A DNA stretch of 64,000 bases, from positions 62,001 through 126,000 of the forward strand of contig JAQOTA010000014.1 of NCBI GenBank assembly GCA_029532415.1, given 5' to 3'. Numbering within the stretch: the first letter of the stretch is position 1; every line of letters begins with the position of its first letter. The position numbers and the translations under genes are program-made. The notes beneath the pieces are model-generated. The model worked only from the letters and a program-made list of their open reading frames with translations. It made no database searches and was not told the DNA's origin. This stretch comes from Marasmius tenuissimus (lineage: Eukaryota > Basidiomycota > Agaricomycetes > Agaricales > Marasmiaceae). This document shows, piece after piece, positions 11,585-24,400 of this stretch.

Positions 11585-13631
11585 CTAAACACAGATGTGC
11601 TGGATACCTTCAGGCTCGTAGAAGAACCGAAGGCACTTCGAGCACAGGTTGAATCGGTTTTTGAACGAGGTCCACTCCTCAAACGAGAAGCCTCGGTGTG
11701 CGACCGTCGATGAGTCAAGGTGGCTCTCGAGCAAGCCGATGACCATTTGCGACGACACTGCAAGTATGCCAGTGAGTTTTACACATACCAAAGCACCGCG
11801 GATACGACCCACCGTTGGCTCCTCGCTTGTTGACATACCCTACAGGGGGCTTTGCCTTTTGCTTGCCCTTGGTACTGGCTGTCGATGCCCCTCCAGATGG
11901 GTCTAGAAGGCGCAGCTGAGTTATGAATGGAGGAAACCCGGAGCCAACAAGAAAACTCACCAGAGCGTGCCTTCTTCGTAAGTGGCATGTCCTTCTTGCT
12001 TCCGGTGGAGGGCCCAAGCTTGCGCTTGGTTGGAGTCGAACTAGCAGGGGTCGCTTTTTTACCCTTTGGACCCGTTGCTCCGCGCGAGAGAGCATGCTTG
12101 GTAAATGGTGACACTGGGAGTTTGTCTGAATCGGAGGAGTCGGTCAACTCGATAACGTCAATAGGGCTTGGTGCCGTTCCTCTGGACCAAGAAGGTACAG
12201 CACCGTCTCGAGCATGGATCCGCGGTTGAGAAGAGGGCAGAAGAAGAGGAACAGCGCTGTCGGAGTCGGACCCATTGTTTGTGAGGTCAATGGTGTCGTT
12301 GGGTTCCTGCATCCGATACGGAGGAGGGGAAGGACGGGAAGAGGGTGCCAATGTCGATGGCTTTGAGGCAGATTGTGCAAGAAGTATCTGTGCCCGAGCT
12401 ATCGCTATTGGGGTGGGTTGTGGGCGTGTAGGAATCCTAGACGATGGCGTAGTCAAACCAACAGCAGGGCTAGTCGAAGGGCTGCGAGGATTAGCAGGTG
12501 GTTTGGGAGTGGTGAGTCCGGTGGCAAACGTGCTGGGTCCAGCAACGGGTGTGCTATATCCAGCCACAGAGGTACGAGGACTGGGTATGAGGGTGCGAGG
12601 ACTAGCAGCAGCAGAGCAACGGGGTACAATCACGGGAGTGCTAGGAGCAGCCATCGGAGCACTGGGTCCTACTCCGGATGGCTGGGGAGGCTGTAGGACA
12701 ACAGCAGGGTGGCCGGAAAACCAGTCACCGGCTCTATGCTGAACTACGGTACGACGGCCATCTGGTCCTCCTATGAAGCGTCAGTAACCACTCAAGAACA
12801 GTGTACACAATGCACTTACGAGGACCATAGACCCCGAAGACCATCTGTTCGCGGTACTTTCCAAGAATATGCGTCAGATTATCTACGACCATAGACGACA
12901 GTGAGTATCCGTTATTGAGTAGAGACGGCAATGAATTCCAACGCACAGAATGCTTTACACCGATCAAGACAGTCAAGATCCTCGTTGCAGATGAGGTGGT
13001 ACCTGTTGGCCACCCATGACTTGGGGTTTTTGGGGGACACTTTGATAATCTTCATGGGGACATTGTCTCGACAGACGCCCAGCGCAATGTCGTTCGTAGC
13101 AAGGTAATCTTGAAGTTTTGAAGAGACAACAGGAGTGACGGTCCCGTTGACCACTTCAGCTGGCCTGGTTGGAGAGCTTGTCAGAAAGATTGCCATCGAG
13201 ATACACGGACACAAAGAAACGCACCAGTTCCACTCGTATGTCTCACACTGCTTGTCGTCCCACATCAATATGCGACCTTGATTGTTTGCAGCGTGGTTGA
13301 CGATGCTATAAACAGTGAAAACCGGTGTCAGTCTCATATGCGCTTCAAAAAGACGAGAGTGTGAATACCTGCAGTAGGACCTAGAAATTACCTGGCGATA
13401 TTCTTGGTCGCTAGGTTCTGCGTCCGGTGGGGGTGTTGGCTCAGTAAAGGGTAGAGGCGGTTCATCCGATATTGAGTCCGGTGATTGACAAAGAGTTCCC
13501 ATCGGTGGACCCGCAGGAGAACTTGCAAGAGGAGTGAGAGGTGATAAAGAAAAGAGCTGTTGAGCCAGCGGCGTAGGTTGTGCTGGAGTACGCGGAGCGG
13601 CCTGGTTTTGGGTGGATGCCCAAGTTTTCAT
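11585..13631 (-). CDS. Disordered protein with SUMO-interaction-like motifs and C-terminal Cys motif
   Basis: Seven exons (13631-13369, 13305-13225, 13164-12947, 12882-12820, 12770-11961, 11915-11844, 11757-11585) keep frame through six introns and give 559 residues. The first ~70 residues are Pro-rich. A folded-looking segment follows (NHAANNQGRILMWDDKQCE, then VPMKIIKVSPKNPKSWVANR). A long low-complexity Ser/Pro/Thr region then contains two acidic hydrophobic motifs, DTIDLTNNGSDSD and IDVIELTDSSDSD. These have the shape of SUMO-interacting motifs: a V/I-rich core followed by acidic or Ser-phosphorylatable residues. Basic nuclear-localisation-like stretches follow (TKRKLGPSTGSKK). The C-terminus has CSKC..HIC, possibly metal-binding. 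I do not recognise the family. A nuclear role is suggested by composition only. Confidence 0.65.
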
Positions 13632-14510
13632 GGCGAAACGAAAGAAGGTGGGAGTCCAGTTCTACCAGGACGAAATGACCCCCGAATTATACTGATAAGT
13701 GGACGGCGAGGTTCCGCAGGCTGACTATGCTGAGAGGAGCGCATCTTGATCCCAGAAAAAGGTCCCCGCTCGAAAAACTGGCCTCGATGCAGCTGAGGTC
13801 ACTTCGATATTAGGATTTTAGAGAATTGAAAAAGATTTGCATGGAAACCGAAGAGCCAAGACGCCGTCACGCAGACATAATTGCGCCTACGAGACGCTGT
13901 TGGATGATTCTAGAAAGTTGCACCCAAGGCTCCCTAGAGCCTCGGAGTATGCTCGATGAAGCACCAAACGCAACGTGGACGTCCGAGGCCAACTCTTCGG
14001 GATTCTACGGTTCGTCGGCCGAACGGATACTAGGTGTAGTGTCATGAATCCAACGACTCTCGTGTTGAAATTCGTTTTCGCAGTATGACGCTTTGAAGTC
14101 AGGCAAACCGATCATCCATGACATGTGAACCCACCGTACGCCTGTATTCAACCCAACCCCGACACTGAGGATGTAAACCTTTCAGAAGACGGCCAGACGG
14201 TTGGTTCCCTCCGATATCAGACTATACCCTTCTTCCGTCACGAATTGGTTTCAGACGCTGGTTGGTGATGGATAGGTACAAAGCAGTTAAGTACGACAGG
14301 AGTAAGCATGGTTGAGAAAAATATACAGAACCCATACGACCAAGGTTGAGTAAACAAAGGGCAAACGCGTAATGCAAACGAGGCACGATAAACGGGGGAG
14401 TGGCGTGTGCAGTGTGCTCTAATCGAGTATCCGAGTGTGAAGAGCAGGGATAAGGTCGAGCATGGGCGGCGGGATGTCAAACGTGTAAGGCAAAGGAGAA
14501 GGAATAAAGG
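13632..14510. other. Intergenic region without a supported gene
   Basis: This is the upstream flank of the gene starting at 13631. No conserved ORF or repeat was identified before the minisatellite begins at 14511. Confidence 0.4.
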
Positions 14511-14812
14511 GCGCAGGCGAGGGTCACAGTGAACCCTCACAGACATACGGGTCGGTTCAGCGCGAAAAGAACAAAAAAAAGTGTGAAAGAGCGCAGGTGA
14601 GGGTCATAGTGAACCCTCACAGACACAAGGGTCGGTTCGGCGCGAAAAGAAAAAAAAATTCAAAGAACACAGGTGAGGGTCACAGTGAACCCTCACAGAC
14701 ACATGGGTCGTTTCCGCGCGAGGAGAAGGAATATTTGTTGAAGAACAACGCAGGTGAGGGTCACAGTGAACCCCCACAGACACATGGGTCATTTCTGCGT
14801 GAGGAGAAAGGG
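14511..14812. repeat. Palindrome-containing minisatellite, four ~78-bp units
   Basis: Four tandem units start near 14511, 14591, 14667 and 14749. Each contains AGGTGAGGGTCACAGTGAAC (or a one-base variant), then CCTCACAGACAC and GGGTC. Within each unit TGAGGGT and ACCCTCA form a 7-bp stem around an 8-nt spacer. The fourth unit has a C change in the right arm. Purine-rich A tracts of variable length separate the units. Confidence 0.8.
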
Positions 14813-14972
14813 AGTAATCAGCCAGGAGAACGAGCTCCAGGAATTGGATCCTCCTGAAATCTGTGTGAGAAGAAGTTGGTGTTGTCATTTCCAGAAGGAC
14901 ACACCCAGTTCATCCTGAGACTCGAAAAACGCGAAATCCAACGCTGATTTCCCAACCGAGATACCTCAGTCC

Positions 14973-17012
14973 ATGAGTGCCGTCATGGAAAACCGCATCG
15001 TTGCCCGAGCCGACTTCGACGATTCAGTGTCAGCGGAGCCAACCATTAAGAAACCTCGAAAACAACGCACCTGGTATTCCTGGTACCCTTTTTCGTGCGG
15101 TCAGACGCCGGGTCTATCAAGGGATGTGGGTCGAAAGGAACGTTCAGAGAGACCGATGGTGACGGTGAGGAAAGAACCCGGAGCCCGGGTTCAACCGTGG
15201 GTGAAAAGTCATGTGACGCAATGTTCAAATTTTCGTGTGCGCGTTTGGCGCGTGGTTCTGTTTAGATTCAACCAACTTCAGCCTCTTGATCCTCTCACCT
15301 CTGTTATCCATGGTAGGTCGTTGACTGGTTGCTCCCCATCAATCCTCGAGGCTAATTCTTCGCGACTAGGCTCGCACAAAGCAAACATCCAAGAAGAGCA
15401 CAGGGGCCCCCGCCCCGCACAAGGCTCTGATACTCGGGACGCCACAGGTTCAGTCCAGGGTAAAACGCGCACCAGCTTTGAAGGCCGCCAATAAGACCTG
15501 CTCGTACACTTGTAAATCAGTCCCCCTTGGGCTGGGATTTCAACTTCAATTGACGATTAAACGCACCCGTGTCAGTTTCTACACGGATCAGCGTTTCTTG
15601 GACAATCAAGAATGCCCATCGTCACACCGTGAGGTGAGTACTGCTGTTCTCCTTTCAGCGAGCGTCAGAACCAATTCTTTGTTTCCATTTACCTTTTTTA
15701 GTATTGCACTGCATGCAACAACGGCGGGCAGCTTGTTTTGTGTAAACTCTGCGACGGTGCTGTCTGTACCACATGCTTGGGACCACAGTGCGTTGAGAAA
15801 TACATGGGAAGAGACTTCCAGTGCACGCGGTGCCATCTCCAGGCTACGCCAAACGCGCCGTACACAGTCAGTGCACCTCCCACCTACAGAAGTTTCGCGT
15901 TACTAACGTCCTAAATTTCCGTTGTTACGCAGGGTTTCCAAGGGTCTAACGAGACCATTTTTCTCCCCAAAGGTGCCAGTTACCGTACCACGGCGGTGAA
16001 TCCTTCTGCAAAGACCATCCTCGTCCTACTTTTCTATCTTGAAGACGGGCTCGTCGATCCGAGCATACTCCTAACGGCTGCACTCAAGATGAGGGCGTGG
16101 GCCCCCGGACGAGTTGTGTACTGCCCTATCCCATTCAACTTTGTGGACGGAACTGGTATTTCAGCCCATACAAAGGCAATGGAGAAACTGGCAGCCGAAC
16201 TCACGGACGGAGTTCTATCGAGGTGCGGCCCATTTTCGGGAGCTTTGAATCCGTGGGGTTTATTCGTGTCTCTCTCCAGGATCACCAGTATCAGCCTTGT
16301 CATGGCGACGCACTCAGACCCTCACCGGGGCGACTTTCACTCAGAGGGAGACAATAAGGCCTCTGTCACTTTTACAAACGTACGGAGTCCGATTCTGGTT
16401 CATTGGTCCTGGGCTGATAGAGCACCTCTGTAGCTGGTAGACGTTCTACTCCCAGGCGTGTTACGGGACCAAATCAGGGCGAGAGGTTCCTCAAGCCACT
16501 TCGTCTTACTCGCATGCGGGGGCTTCTGGAGAATGGATGCGCCCAAGAAAGAAATAAACGAGTTTGTTGTTGGGTATGATGTTTGATTTTCGTTGCCCGT
16601 ATTCTGCTCTAACGACTCAACTCAACGATACAGACTGGATCTTCACCACCTACTCGGTTTCACAGCTCGAGACCTCCACCCGGTACTGACTGGCTCATTT
16701 CTTGAACACGCTATGGAGAGCTTCTTCGTACACGGAAAGGATTTGTACATCCGTGCCATTGTTCCCGAACACGGGCGTTTGGGCAGTCATTCCGGCGTTG
16801 TTTTGTTTTCGAGGTCGGCGAGCTCTGACACCATCGTGAAGTCCCTTGACCTCTGGCATCACCCGACTCTCAGCCCATTCGGAGATGCAGACGCACTGAC
16901 TCAACAGTGTGACTTGTGCGGCTCACTCAGCCCTTGGTCGAACCCTGTTTGCAAGGGTACTGAGGGCAATCACGTTCTCACTGTGGGTTGTAAGTGGTGC
17001 CACAACGTCTGA
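14973..17012 (+). CDS. PHD-like zinc-finger protein of unknown function
   Basis: Well-supported exons are up to 15633, 15702-15866, 15933-16379, 16434-16573 and 16634-17012; all junctions keep frame. The second carries a PHD/RING-type finger: CTACNNGGQLVLCKLC, then CTTCLGPQC, then CTRC. The next exons form an alpha/beta-looking domain with FLPKGASYR, ILVLLFYLEDGLVDPS and VVYCPIPFNFVDG. Later segments HFVLLACGGFWRM and LTGSFLEHAMESFFVHGKDL resemble a family I associate with expansions in Agaricomycetes. The last ~35 residues add further CxxC pairs (CDLCGS and CKWC). PHD fingers usually read histone tails, but whether this divergent finger does so is unknown. The N-terminal exon(s), 14973 to about 15480, are uncertain. 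Confidence 0.6.
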
Positions 17013-17621
17013 ACATTCGTTCGACTGTTGGGCTACACGAAGACCACTGGTGGCGGCGATAATTCCCGTTACAACAAAAGTGCCACAGGGGATTGGTTGG
17101 AGGTTCAACTGGCTTGAATTAGTTACGCTGTTTCGAGTTTAGATACATGTACGAATTGATTTGTTATCCCTCGGGCCTCATGGGACTCCATCCGCAGCAA
17201 TCAGATTGAGCAGACTCAAATCCACCTGTCCAACGCTTGGATGGTTGCCTCGTTGTGGTCAGTTTCTCCGTGCATTTACAGACAAGTTACATCGAACGGG
17301 AATCGCCCCAAAGTAGACACGTTCACGCCCTAGAAACGCCGTTGCGAATTGGCAATTATGTAAAGCACAAGTCCAACAAGGTATTCATTGAGAATGAGAT
17401 ACCGAACATTCCCTCCAATCAAGGACGTAGTTCTAACTCCCAGGCGTCGAAAGAAATTGTCTAGACTGGTCCAGACCTGCAAATGCGACCAGAAACCAAA
17501 AGACTTTACGCTCACGTGTATGTGACCTCCCGCGTTCTCCAAGGCCTGTTTCTCAGGAAGCTCGGCGACAGAATAGATTTTATTATGGGTCTCAGGCTGT
17601 TTTCAGCACGTACAAAGGTCT
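17013..17621. other. Convergent intergenic region
   Basis: This is the space between two genes that point towards each other, presumably their 3' UTRs and terminators. No ORF is supported. Confidence 0.45.
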
Positions 17622-18160
17622 TTAGTCTACATACAGGATTAACTGCTGTTGTTCTCCTCGGACTGGGACTGGGCGGGTGTGAATAGCCCCGCAAAGCGCG
17701 GTTGTCGCGCAAAGCCAATGACTCTTGAGAAGCTCAAGGTCTATACAATGGATTGGGATGAGAAACACGTCCAGACCAGGCTCCGGGAGAACCTACCGAT
17801 GTTGTCTCCTGCATTGACAACCTGGTCCGCAATGACGGAGTCTACTTGTGCTTCCCCAATGGCATCGATGTACTTGGTCGTGATGGGAGTGAGCTGATAG
17901 TTGACATTGGTTTTAGCTGAGGAATCGAAGAAATTGACGGTAGAACGTACCTTGAGATTGTTGATCATTATCTCTTCGTTGTCTGCTGTACGGATTGTAA
18001 CCTTGTGGCCATCGATCTGGAAGCAGTGCAAACGAAAGTCAGAGAGAAAAGGTCTGGCTGCGAGAGCCCCAAGACTCACGTTGAGCACCTCCCCTGTGAG
18101 TGACACTCGCTGTCCAACGAAGTTAGACAGTTCATGGCCAAGAATACGCGTGTAAGGCAT
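17622..18160 (-). CDS. RFA3: Probable replication protein A small subunit (RPA14/Rfa3)
   Basis: Four exons (18160-18080, 18016-17951, 17893-17797, 17740-17622) joined by 56-63-nt introns give 120 residues, the usual size of the RPA 14-kDa subunit. The sequence follows one OB fold: LSNFVGQRVSLTGEVLN (strands 1-2), HKVTIRTADNEEIMINN (strands 2-3), then TKYIDAIGEAQVDSVIADQ (strand 4-5, equivalent to the FVEIIG strand of other RPA3 proteins), then DNIDLELLKS. RPA3 forms a heterotrimer with RPA70 and RPA32 that binds single-stranded DNA in replication and repair. The last ~25 residues do not resemble the usual C-terminal helix, so the last exon border may be misplaced. It ends ~100 bp before the transposase-like gene on the same strand. 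Confidence 0.65.
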
Positions 18161-18265
18161 AGATATTTGAAGGCGGTCGGTCGAGACAAAGCAGGCGGGT
18201 GGTACGGAAAAGTGGGAGCAAAGGCCTCAACAAGCGTGTCTTTATATACAAGGCTTTTGGTCGGG

Positions 18266-21200
18266 TTACAAAATTTCGAACTCGGGATACTCTATTTCAA
18301 CAGCTCCAGACCCAGTTTCTTCTTCCGCCATCTCCATGCTCTTCTTCCGCAGTGTCAGATAGGCTCTTTTAGCCTGGTCCAACGTGTTACGAGCCCTATC
18401 CAGCATTTCAGGCTTATTTGCCGAACTACTCAGCAGTCTGGTGAGTTGCTCGTCTGCCTTTTGCATCTTGTCGGCAGCTTTCTGTAAACGGGTATTCTGT
18501 TCACGGATAGCTCTGTCCTGTGAGTCCAGTTGGTGATTGCGGGTCAAGGCTGCAAAGGTACAATCAGTAGCTGATGCTTGTAGCGGCAAAAATGCGATGG
18601 AAAGCCTTACTTGCTCGCGTGAGGCTTCTCAGTTCACGTCTACCCGGTGTATTCACGCGATTGCGAGCCCGTATTCCTTCATTGATAGTCGTCTGAATTA
18701 ATAGAGTCAGCTCGATATACAATCCATAATGTGGCCACGAAGTCTCGTCGACCTACCTGGTACGTCTGTAGCTGTCTGCCATCGAACTCCATCGCCTTCA
18801 TGATGCCACCGACCAACAAGCCGAATGCTCCCTCTTGAAGAGCATTCTGGTGCATTGACTCCACGATGTTGGTTGTTCCCTCACTGGCCTGCCATATCTC
18901 AAGTGGGATGTTGCTCTTCTCCCAACAGATGGCGGGAAAGACATAGCGACATCGAAACTTGTCTTGCAGCCAGTCTGTTCAGATTGATCAGTAACCCACC
19001 GCGATAAAATCCCCATACCATACTAGGGAGAAAATACCGACCTGCAGAAGCCTTGTGTCCGCTATTTGATATGAGGTTTAAGGTACCCGTCCAATCTTGG
19101 TGTTGAACGCACATCAACGAGCGCATCAATTTCTGAACCAAAGCAACGGCGTGTGTTTGGGTGATATTGCGGTGGAAGTGTGCATGACAGAGCCTTAAAA
19201 TTCGAGAGAGGTGCTCGTAGGGATCGAGGTCCCGTAGAAGGCGATGGACTTCATACATGTCGTACCCACCAAGGGGCGAGATTGACTGCAAAAAAAGCCC
19301 AATACCTATACACTCTACGATTAGTATCAGCGATACCAATGACATCAATAGAAACTCACCTTTGGCCTGCCCACTGTGCTGGTCGACTGACCAAGATAGT
19401 ATCCCGTCAAAGTCAAGGTCGTTGCGATTCAACCCATGAATATGACGGAACCTCAGCTCAGACCCTGTATCTTCACGAACGACTGCATTGATAGCAGTCA
19501 GCATGATCAGGTGAGCTTGTGCACTTTGACGGTTCAGAAACACCCGACAATAGGACACGCCTGTTTGTAATATGTATCAGTAGTCGATTGCGATTACTGC
19601 CTATCTAGAGAACTAGGTACTCACAGGTTTGGGTTCTGTGATCCTTTCCCACTATTTCGAACTCTAGCCAGCCCTGAACGGTCTTGAACGCGATATCACT
19701 TTGAATGTGTCGTGCGTCCCGCTGAAGCCGTATTGAGTTGCCGGGTTTCATACAAACCACTAGTCTCAATGGGGGGGTGTGCCGGTCGGATTCCCAGTCT
19801 CCGTGTCATCTTCATCGTCTACTACCGCAGAGTACTCTTCCACTGCCCGTATGTAACGCTTCTCCGGGGAAAGAGAGGCGTCCTGCTGCTCCTTCATGTG
19901 TAGAACACCTGAGATTGCAACGTTCGTTAGTGAACTTGCACTGCAGAACTCTAGACAGGGGTAGATAACACACCTTTCCATCCCGTTCCTGCGGGGAAAA
20001 CACGCTTCTGTGCCAGATCAATCATGACTTGAAGGTGGTCGAGATTGGTGAATGATATGTGGAGGTCCGCGAACGTTGGGCTCGCAATATGCAGTAGCTT
20101 GTTCTGGAGGTAGGTTTTGCCTGCCTTGTTTCGCAACAACCGTCGCGATGTCAGGTTAGGCAGGTCATCAAGGCTTTCAAGGAATGAGAGAAGGTCTGCT
20201 CGTATGGAAGGGGGCGTTTTCATCAGAATTGGGACAGGGTGAGTGTGGGGACCTCGACATATGACGAGTATCTGTCGACAGAAGATGCGGTGTGTTTCAA
20301 TAGGCTGGTAAACCTCAAAGCGACTAGAGCACGGCTGGTGTATGAGTTCAGCCATGACGAGATCGTTGCTTGTGGACTCTCGGTGGTGATTATCTGGCAA
20401 GATCGTGACAAGATAACTCAATGAGTGCACGACAAAGAAGGAAGTTAAACACAATTACCGCAGTTGACCTTGACTGTAGAGAAATTGCGGACGGTGTGGC
20501 ACACTGCAAGTGGTCCATAACCTTTGCTTTTCATGTCACTTTCGTACCGGTGGCAAGTTGTAAGGTCGTTATCAAAAAGCGCTTGGAAATATTCCAGATG
20601 GTATTCGCCGTGTGAAACCACCTTGAACATATGCCTCCTTGCTTTGGTTTTATGGTAATGTTCGCAACTACAAGGAATTAACTCACCACATGTAGAGGTT
20701 TGAATGGACTAACGTACCGAACAACAAGATTTTCTCCTAGTTTTCCCAAGCCAAGTCTACCCTCGCAGGTGGGACGTTTCTGGTGTCCTCGCCTCGCCTT
20801 CTCCGGTGTGGCTCGGATGCGATTTCGTTCATGTATCTCATGCTCACTGAGGCTTGTTGCTTCAGAGAGCAGAGCCATACATCCATAGTCGCGTAGAGAG
20901 GCCCACAATCCGATGGTTTTTTCGAATAGATCGCGTTGAGGGTGCGAGATAGTATGTTGCGCCTGCTCAGAGACGTAGACTTGCCTCGAATGTTGATTAT
21001 GCTCCACGTGTGGGGCAGAGACTTGCTTGGGGTCGGTAAAAGGGCAAACCTTCATCCCTTGGCCTATAGAAGTGATCAATTGAGGGCGACGATCAGGATC
21101 CGTTCAAGTACACCTACACGTTGCGTAGCTCTTAATACATGGGACAAGTCTCCCCGTGCGGTCCTTCAGGAAGGGGACCTCTACCAGTGTCGAATTTCTG

Positions 21201-21439
21201 CCTTTGGGTTCACCAAGAGAGTATGCGAGGTTACAAGTCGGGTTTTCCCAATAGTTTGCAGCCATAGTGAAGATATGTCCAACAGGGCGTCCCGAGTCGG
21301 AGCCAGTGCAAAGGTACGGCACTATCTCCCCTTCGCGATGATAGTGTAGTGCCGAAAGAGTCGTCTTTCTGTTGATGCGCAAGTCCTGGCTTTGCGATTC
21401 GCGTTCAGAGACGTGATTGACAATGTAATGAAGATCCAT
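18266..21439 (-). CDS. Transposase-like protein of a family expanded in Agaricomycetes
   Basis: This is a multi-exon gene, largely open in each exon. From N to C terminus I see an opening segment (MDLHYIVNHV, KTIGLWASLRDYGCMALLSE, IRATPEKARRGHQKRPTCEG). A Cys/His stretch follows (GYGPLAVCHTVRNFSTVK), then ICRGPHTHPVPILMKTPP and SPTFADLHISFTNLDHLQ. The putative catalytic region has ILSWSVDQHSGQAKGLGL (first Asp), RILRLCHAHFHRNI (C-x-x-H-type motif), then NIVESMHQNALQEGAFG (Glu). A C-terminal coiled coil (LQKAADKMQKADEQLTRLL) closes it. The D...CxxH...E order recalls MULE-type transposases. Many Agaricomycete genomes carry numerous relatives annotated only as hypothetical. I see no terminal inverted repeats around this copy, so it may be domesticated or immobile. 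Exact exon borders were not all resolved. Confidence 0.6.
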
Positions 21440-24400
21440 TGGAGGGTGAGCCTACATGGACCTCCTACTTATTTGAGTACAAGCTTTGGAGTTTCCTGAT
21501 GGGCAAACTTCATTTAGGTAGGTAGCTAGTCAGAAGCCTTTACGAAGTTTGAATTCCAAGGTATCGTGTCTAGAACACGGTGAATTTCCATCGGTTCGCC
21601 CTGTGGCGAGTGTCTTCAAGAATCTGTAGAATCCGAAGAATCAATGCAAGCACCAGTCAATTCAACGGGGATTACACTCCGATTGCCATTGATGCATTGT
21701 ATCTCACCTCGTTTTGTGGAGACTGTATGAGCGCACATTATTCCGAGATTTCCATGGGTTTTGGGACAAGATGTAGATCGATTTTCCAAGGGGACTTTCG
21801 AGACAAGGTCGCCGCGTTACAAGGTGCAGAAGAGCGCGATTAGTGAGATTCGCAGAGTTCTTTTCAACGAAGGAAGCTGTCAGCTCGCATCTAGTTATTA
21901 CGCGGTGTAGCTATCTCGCCAGTACGGACTCCTTGTGAGCCTCACATCCGAGACGTGTACTCGAGATTTCGGGCGTCGGCCAATCTGTATTGAGGTATCT
22001 AGGCCAAAACAATGAGCCCCAAGCTCAGGGATTTGGCTGCGGACTGGTAGAGACGATAGAGAGACCGCTGTCACTGCTGGGAATAAAGGGAAGCGGGGAC
22101 CTTGGTGGCGTTGTCAGTTGGAGACACGTTGTTATGGTTTAGCCGAAGTCGCCGATTGGCTAGTTATTTTTTGCCCTCTACCCATTGAGTTCCCAGGCGG
22201 TTTTCTCGCCGATGATAACACATAAAAACCGACGGTGTTCTGCTCCTTGGTATGCTACCCGACCCTCTTTCATCGACATCGACCATCAACCAGTCCAACT
22301 CTTACGCCCTACCCTCGACGCCCTTCTCAAGAGCAATCAATGTAACTTGGACACCGCCGGCGCCTTACAAGCCCTTATACCCATTTGCGCGCTCAACGTA
22401 CAAACCAAACACAAGTCCCCTAAATACGGTATGTCTATTTTGTCCTCATGTTTTCCAGGAATATCTCTCTGATTGATTTTCATTATTCTTGTTTTCTTGA
22501 TTCTGATTTCCATTCCGTCTTCCTTCCGTGCACCCGCCGTTGACCTCCGTTGCCACCCCCGTCATGTCGTCATACTCTTCCTTGCCTTCGTACCGTAACT
22601 GTAACGTAATGACGTGACCTGTCAATCACTGTACCTGTACCTAATCGAATAATACCCATCGAAGTAGACCTCCCGATGTGCGCCGCCATAGCCAGTTAGA
22701 AACCACCTTTTCACGAGTTTTTGCCCCAGACTTTCACCAACGCAATACCTATGATTTATCTTCTAGGAATACCTTTCAAATCAAACAACTATATTACCTC
22801 AGGCTGTCTCAAAATGCTCAAAGGAGAGACCGAAAATATAACGAAGATATGAGGAGAGGAAGGAGGCTGACCATAAAATCTGCGCCGCTGTCAAAAATTG
22901 TTCGGACATCAGACTCTCACGCCAGCCCACGCGACCACACCTACGTCCAAGATCTGAATCGGCGACACCTCTTGAGTAACACATTCGAACACGAATCGCG
23001 GTCGAGATCATGGTGGCCGGGGAGAGAAACGAAACGTGATTCAAGTTGGTTTGCGGAGACGGGGTCCCGGCCTGGTACACTCTTCCTCTCAAACCACGAT
23101 GATCTCAAACCACGATGATCTCAACCTTCAAGTTTTCTGGTCAGTCTTTCGATGCCAACTTTGCTGGATTTTCTTCTCTTACACCTCCGTCAGAAATGAG
23201 AGCTTTCAACTAGTTTTCCCCGCTCACTCTCAGCAATCCTCTCGGCCTCGTCCTGACTGCATTCGTACAATCACCCTCGTCGTACACCCCAGGTTCCAGC
23301 AGGGATCGCGGAGAATACTTCTTCTACGAAAGGTGTCGACGGTTTGCTTCGTCGAATGCTACAACTACAACTTCACGAGTGCTCAATGCGACCAGAAAGT
23401 AAGTTGTCTTGTTATGGAGACCATCTGGGAAAACTCACAATTCTTGAAACCACAGAATCGCATGACATCCAATCATTCAATCTCCCGCCGGGCTCTGAGA
23501 TCTGAGTCGCTCCGTCTCGGCAGCACAGTGACCACGTCAACCAAGGCTGCTCTCAAGGCTTCTCTACACGAACTCTCCACCACATCGAAGCACTTGCTCT
23601 ATCCTTATACCTCTCGCGAGCGCGGAGCAGGAAAAGCTGAACCAAACCATCCTTCCTACCGACATCCGATCTGATCTCTCAAGCTGTCATGGGCAAATGA
23701 GCACCTGGTGAAAACTCTTGCTGCCAAGGCGGCGGAAAACTGTCAAGAGGCAAGCTCAACCCTACCTACACCGACGGAAGAAAGAAATGTGAATAGAAGG
23801 GCGGGCGGGCAGGATAGGCAAAGGATTCAAGAGAAATCCATCCGACTGTTCGGTGAGTAACCAAACGGTTTTTTGTACGATTTTGACGGCTGATGTGACT
23901 GGCTACATACAGATAAACCAGAGCAATCATCGAGGAATGTACTACCCAAAAACTTGCCGGACTTTCACACTAGGGTTGGTGGGCTTGGATCACCGGGCGG
24001 TGTGGCCGTTGTCTGCAGTCGTTTTGTACCGAGAGGAACCTTTGAGGTCAGGCGAAGACGAAGACAAAGGCCAGGATCTTAGGCTTTCGATTCGTTCCTC
24101 GCTCCACTTGTTACCTCCACCTCGAACGCTTCACCTCCTCTGACTCTGCTATCCGACGACAACCATAGTCCATGGCGACACGACGACTCAGGATCTCCCC
24201 ATTTAGAGGAGCCCGGCACCCAACGACCTCAACGTCGGCCTCTCCACCATGTCTCTTCGACAACACGCCGACTCTACCGATGCACCAGAGAGCCCGGAAT
24301 CCCCCCATGTCCATGGCCATGATCCGGAGTTATGTACTCAGAACTCTCCTCGTTTCCCCGCTCGTTTCTGCATCTTCTCACTCTTCAGTCGTGGCTGAGG

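Noticed and set aside
14511..14812. CRISPR-like array
   Set aside because: The spacers between repeats are also repeated, the genome is eukaryotic, and units are simple tandem copies.
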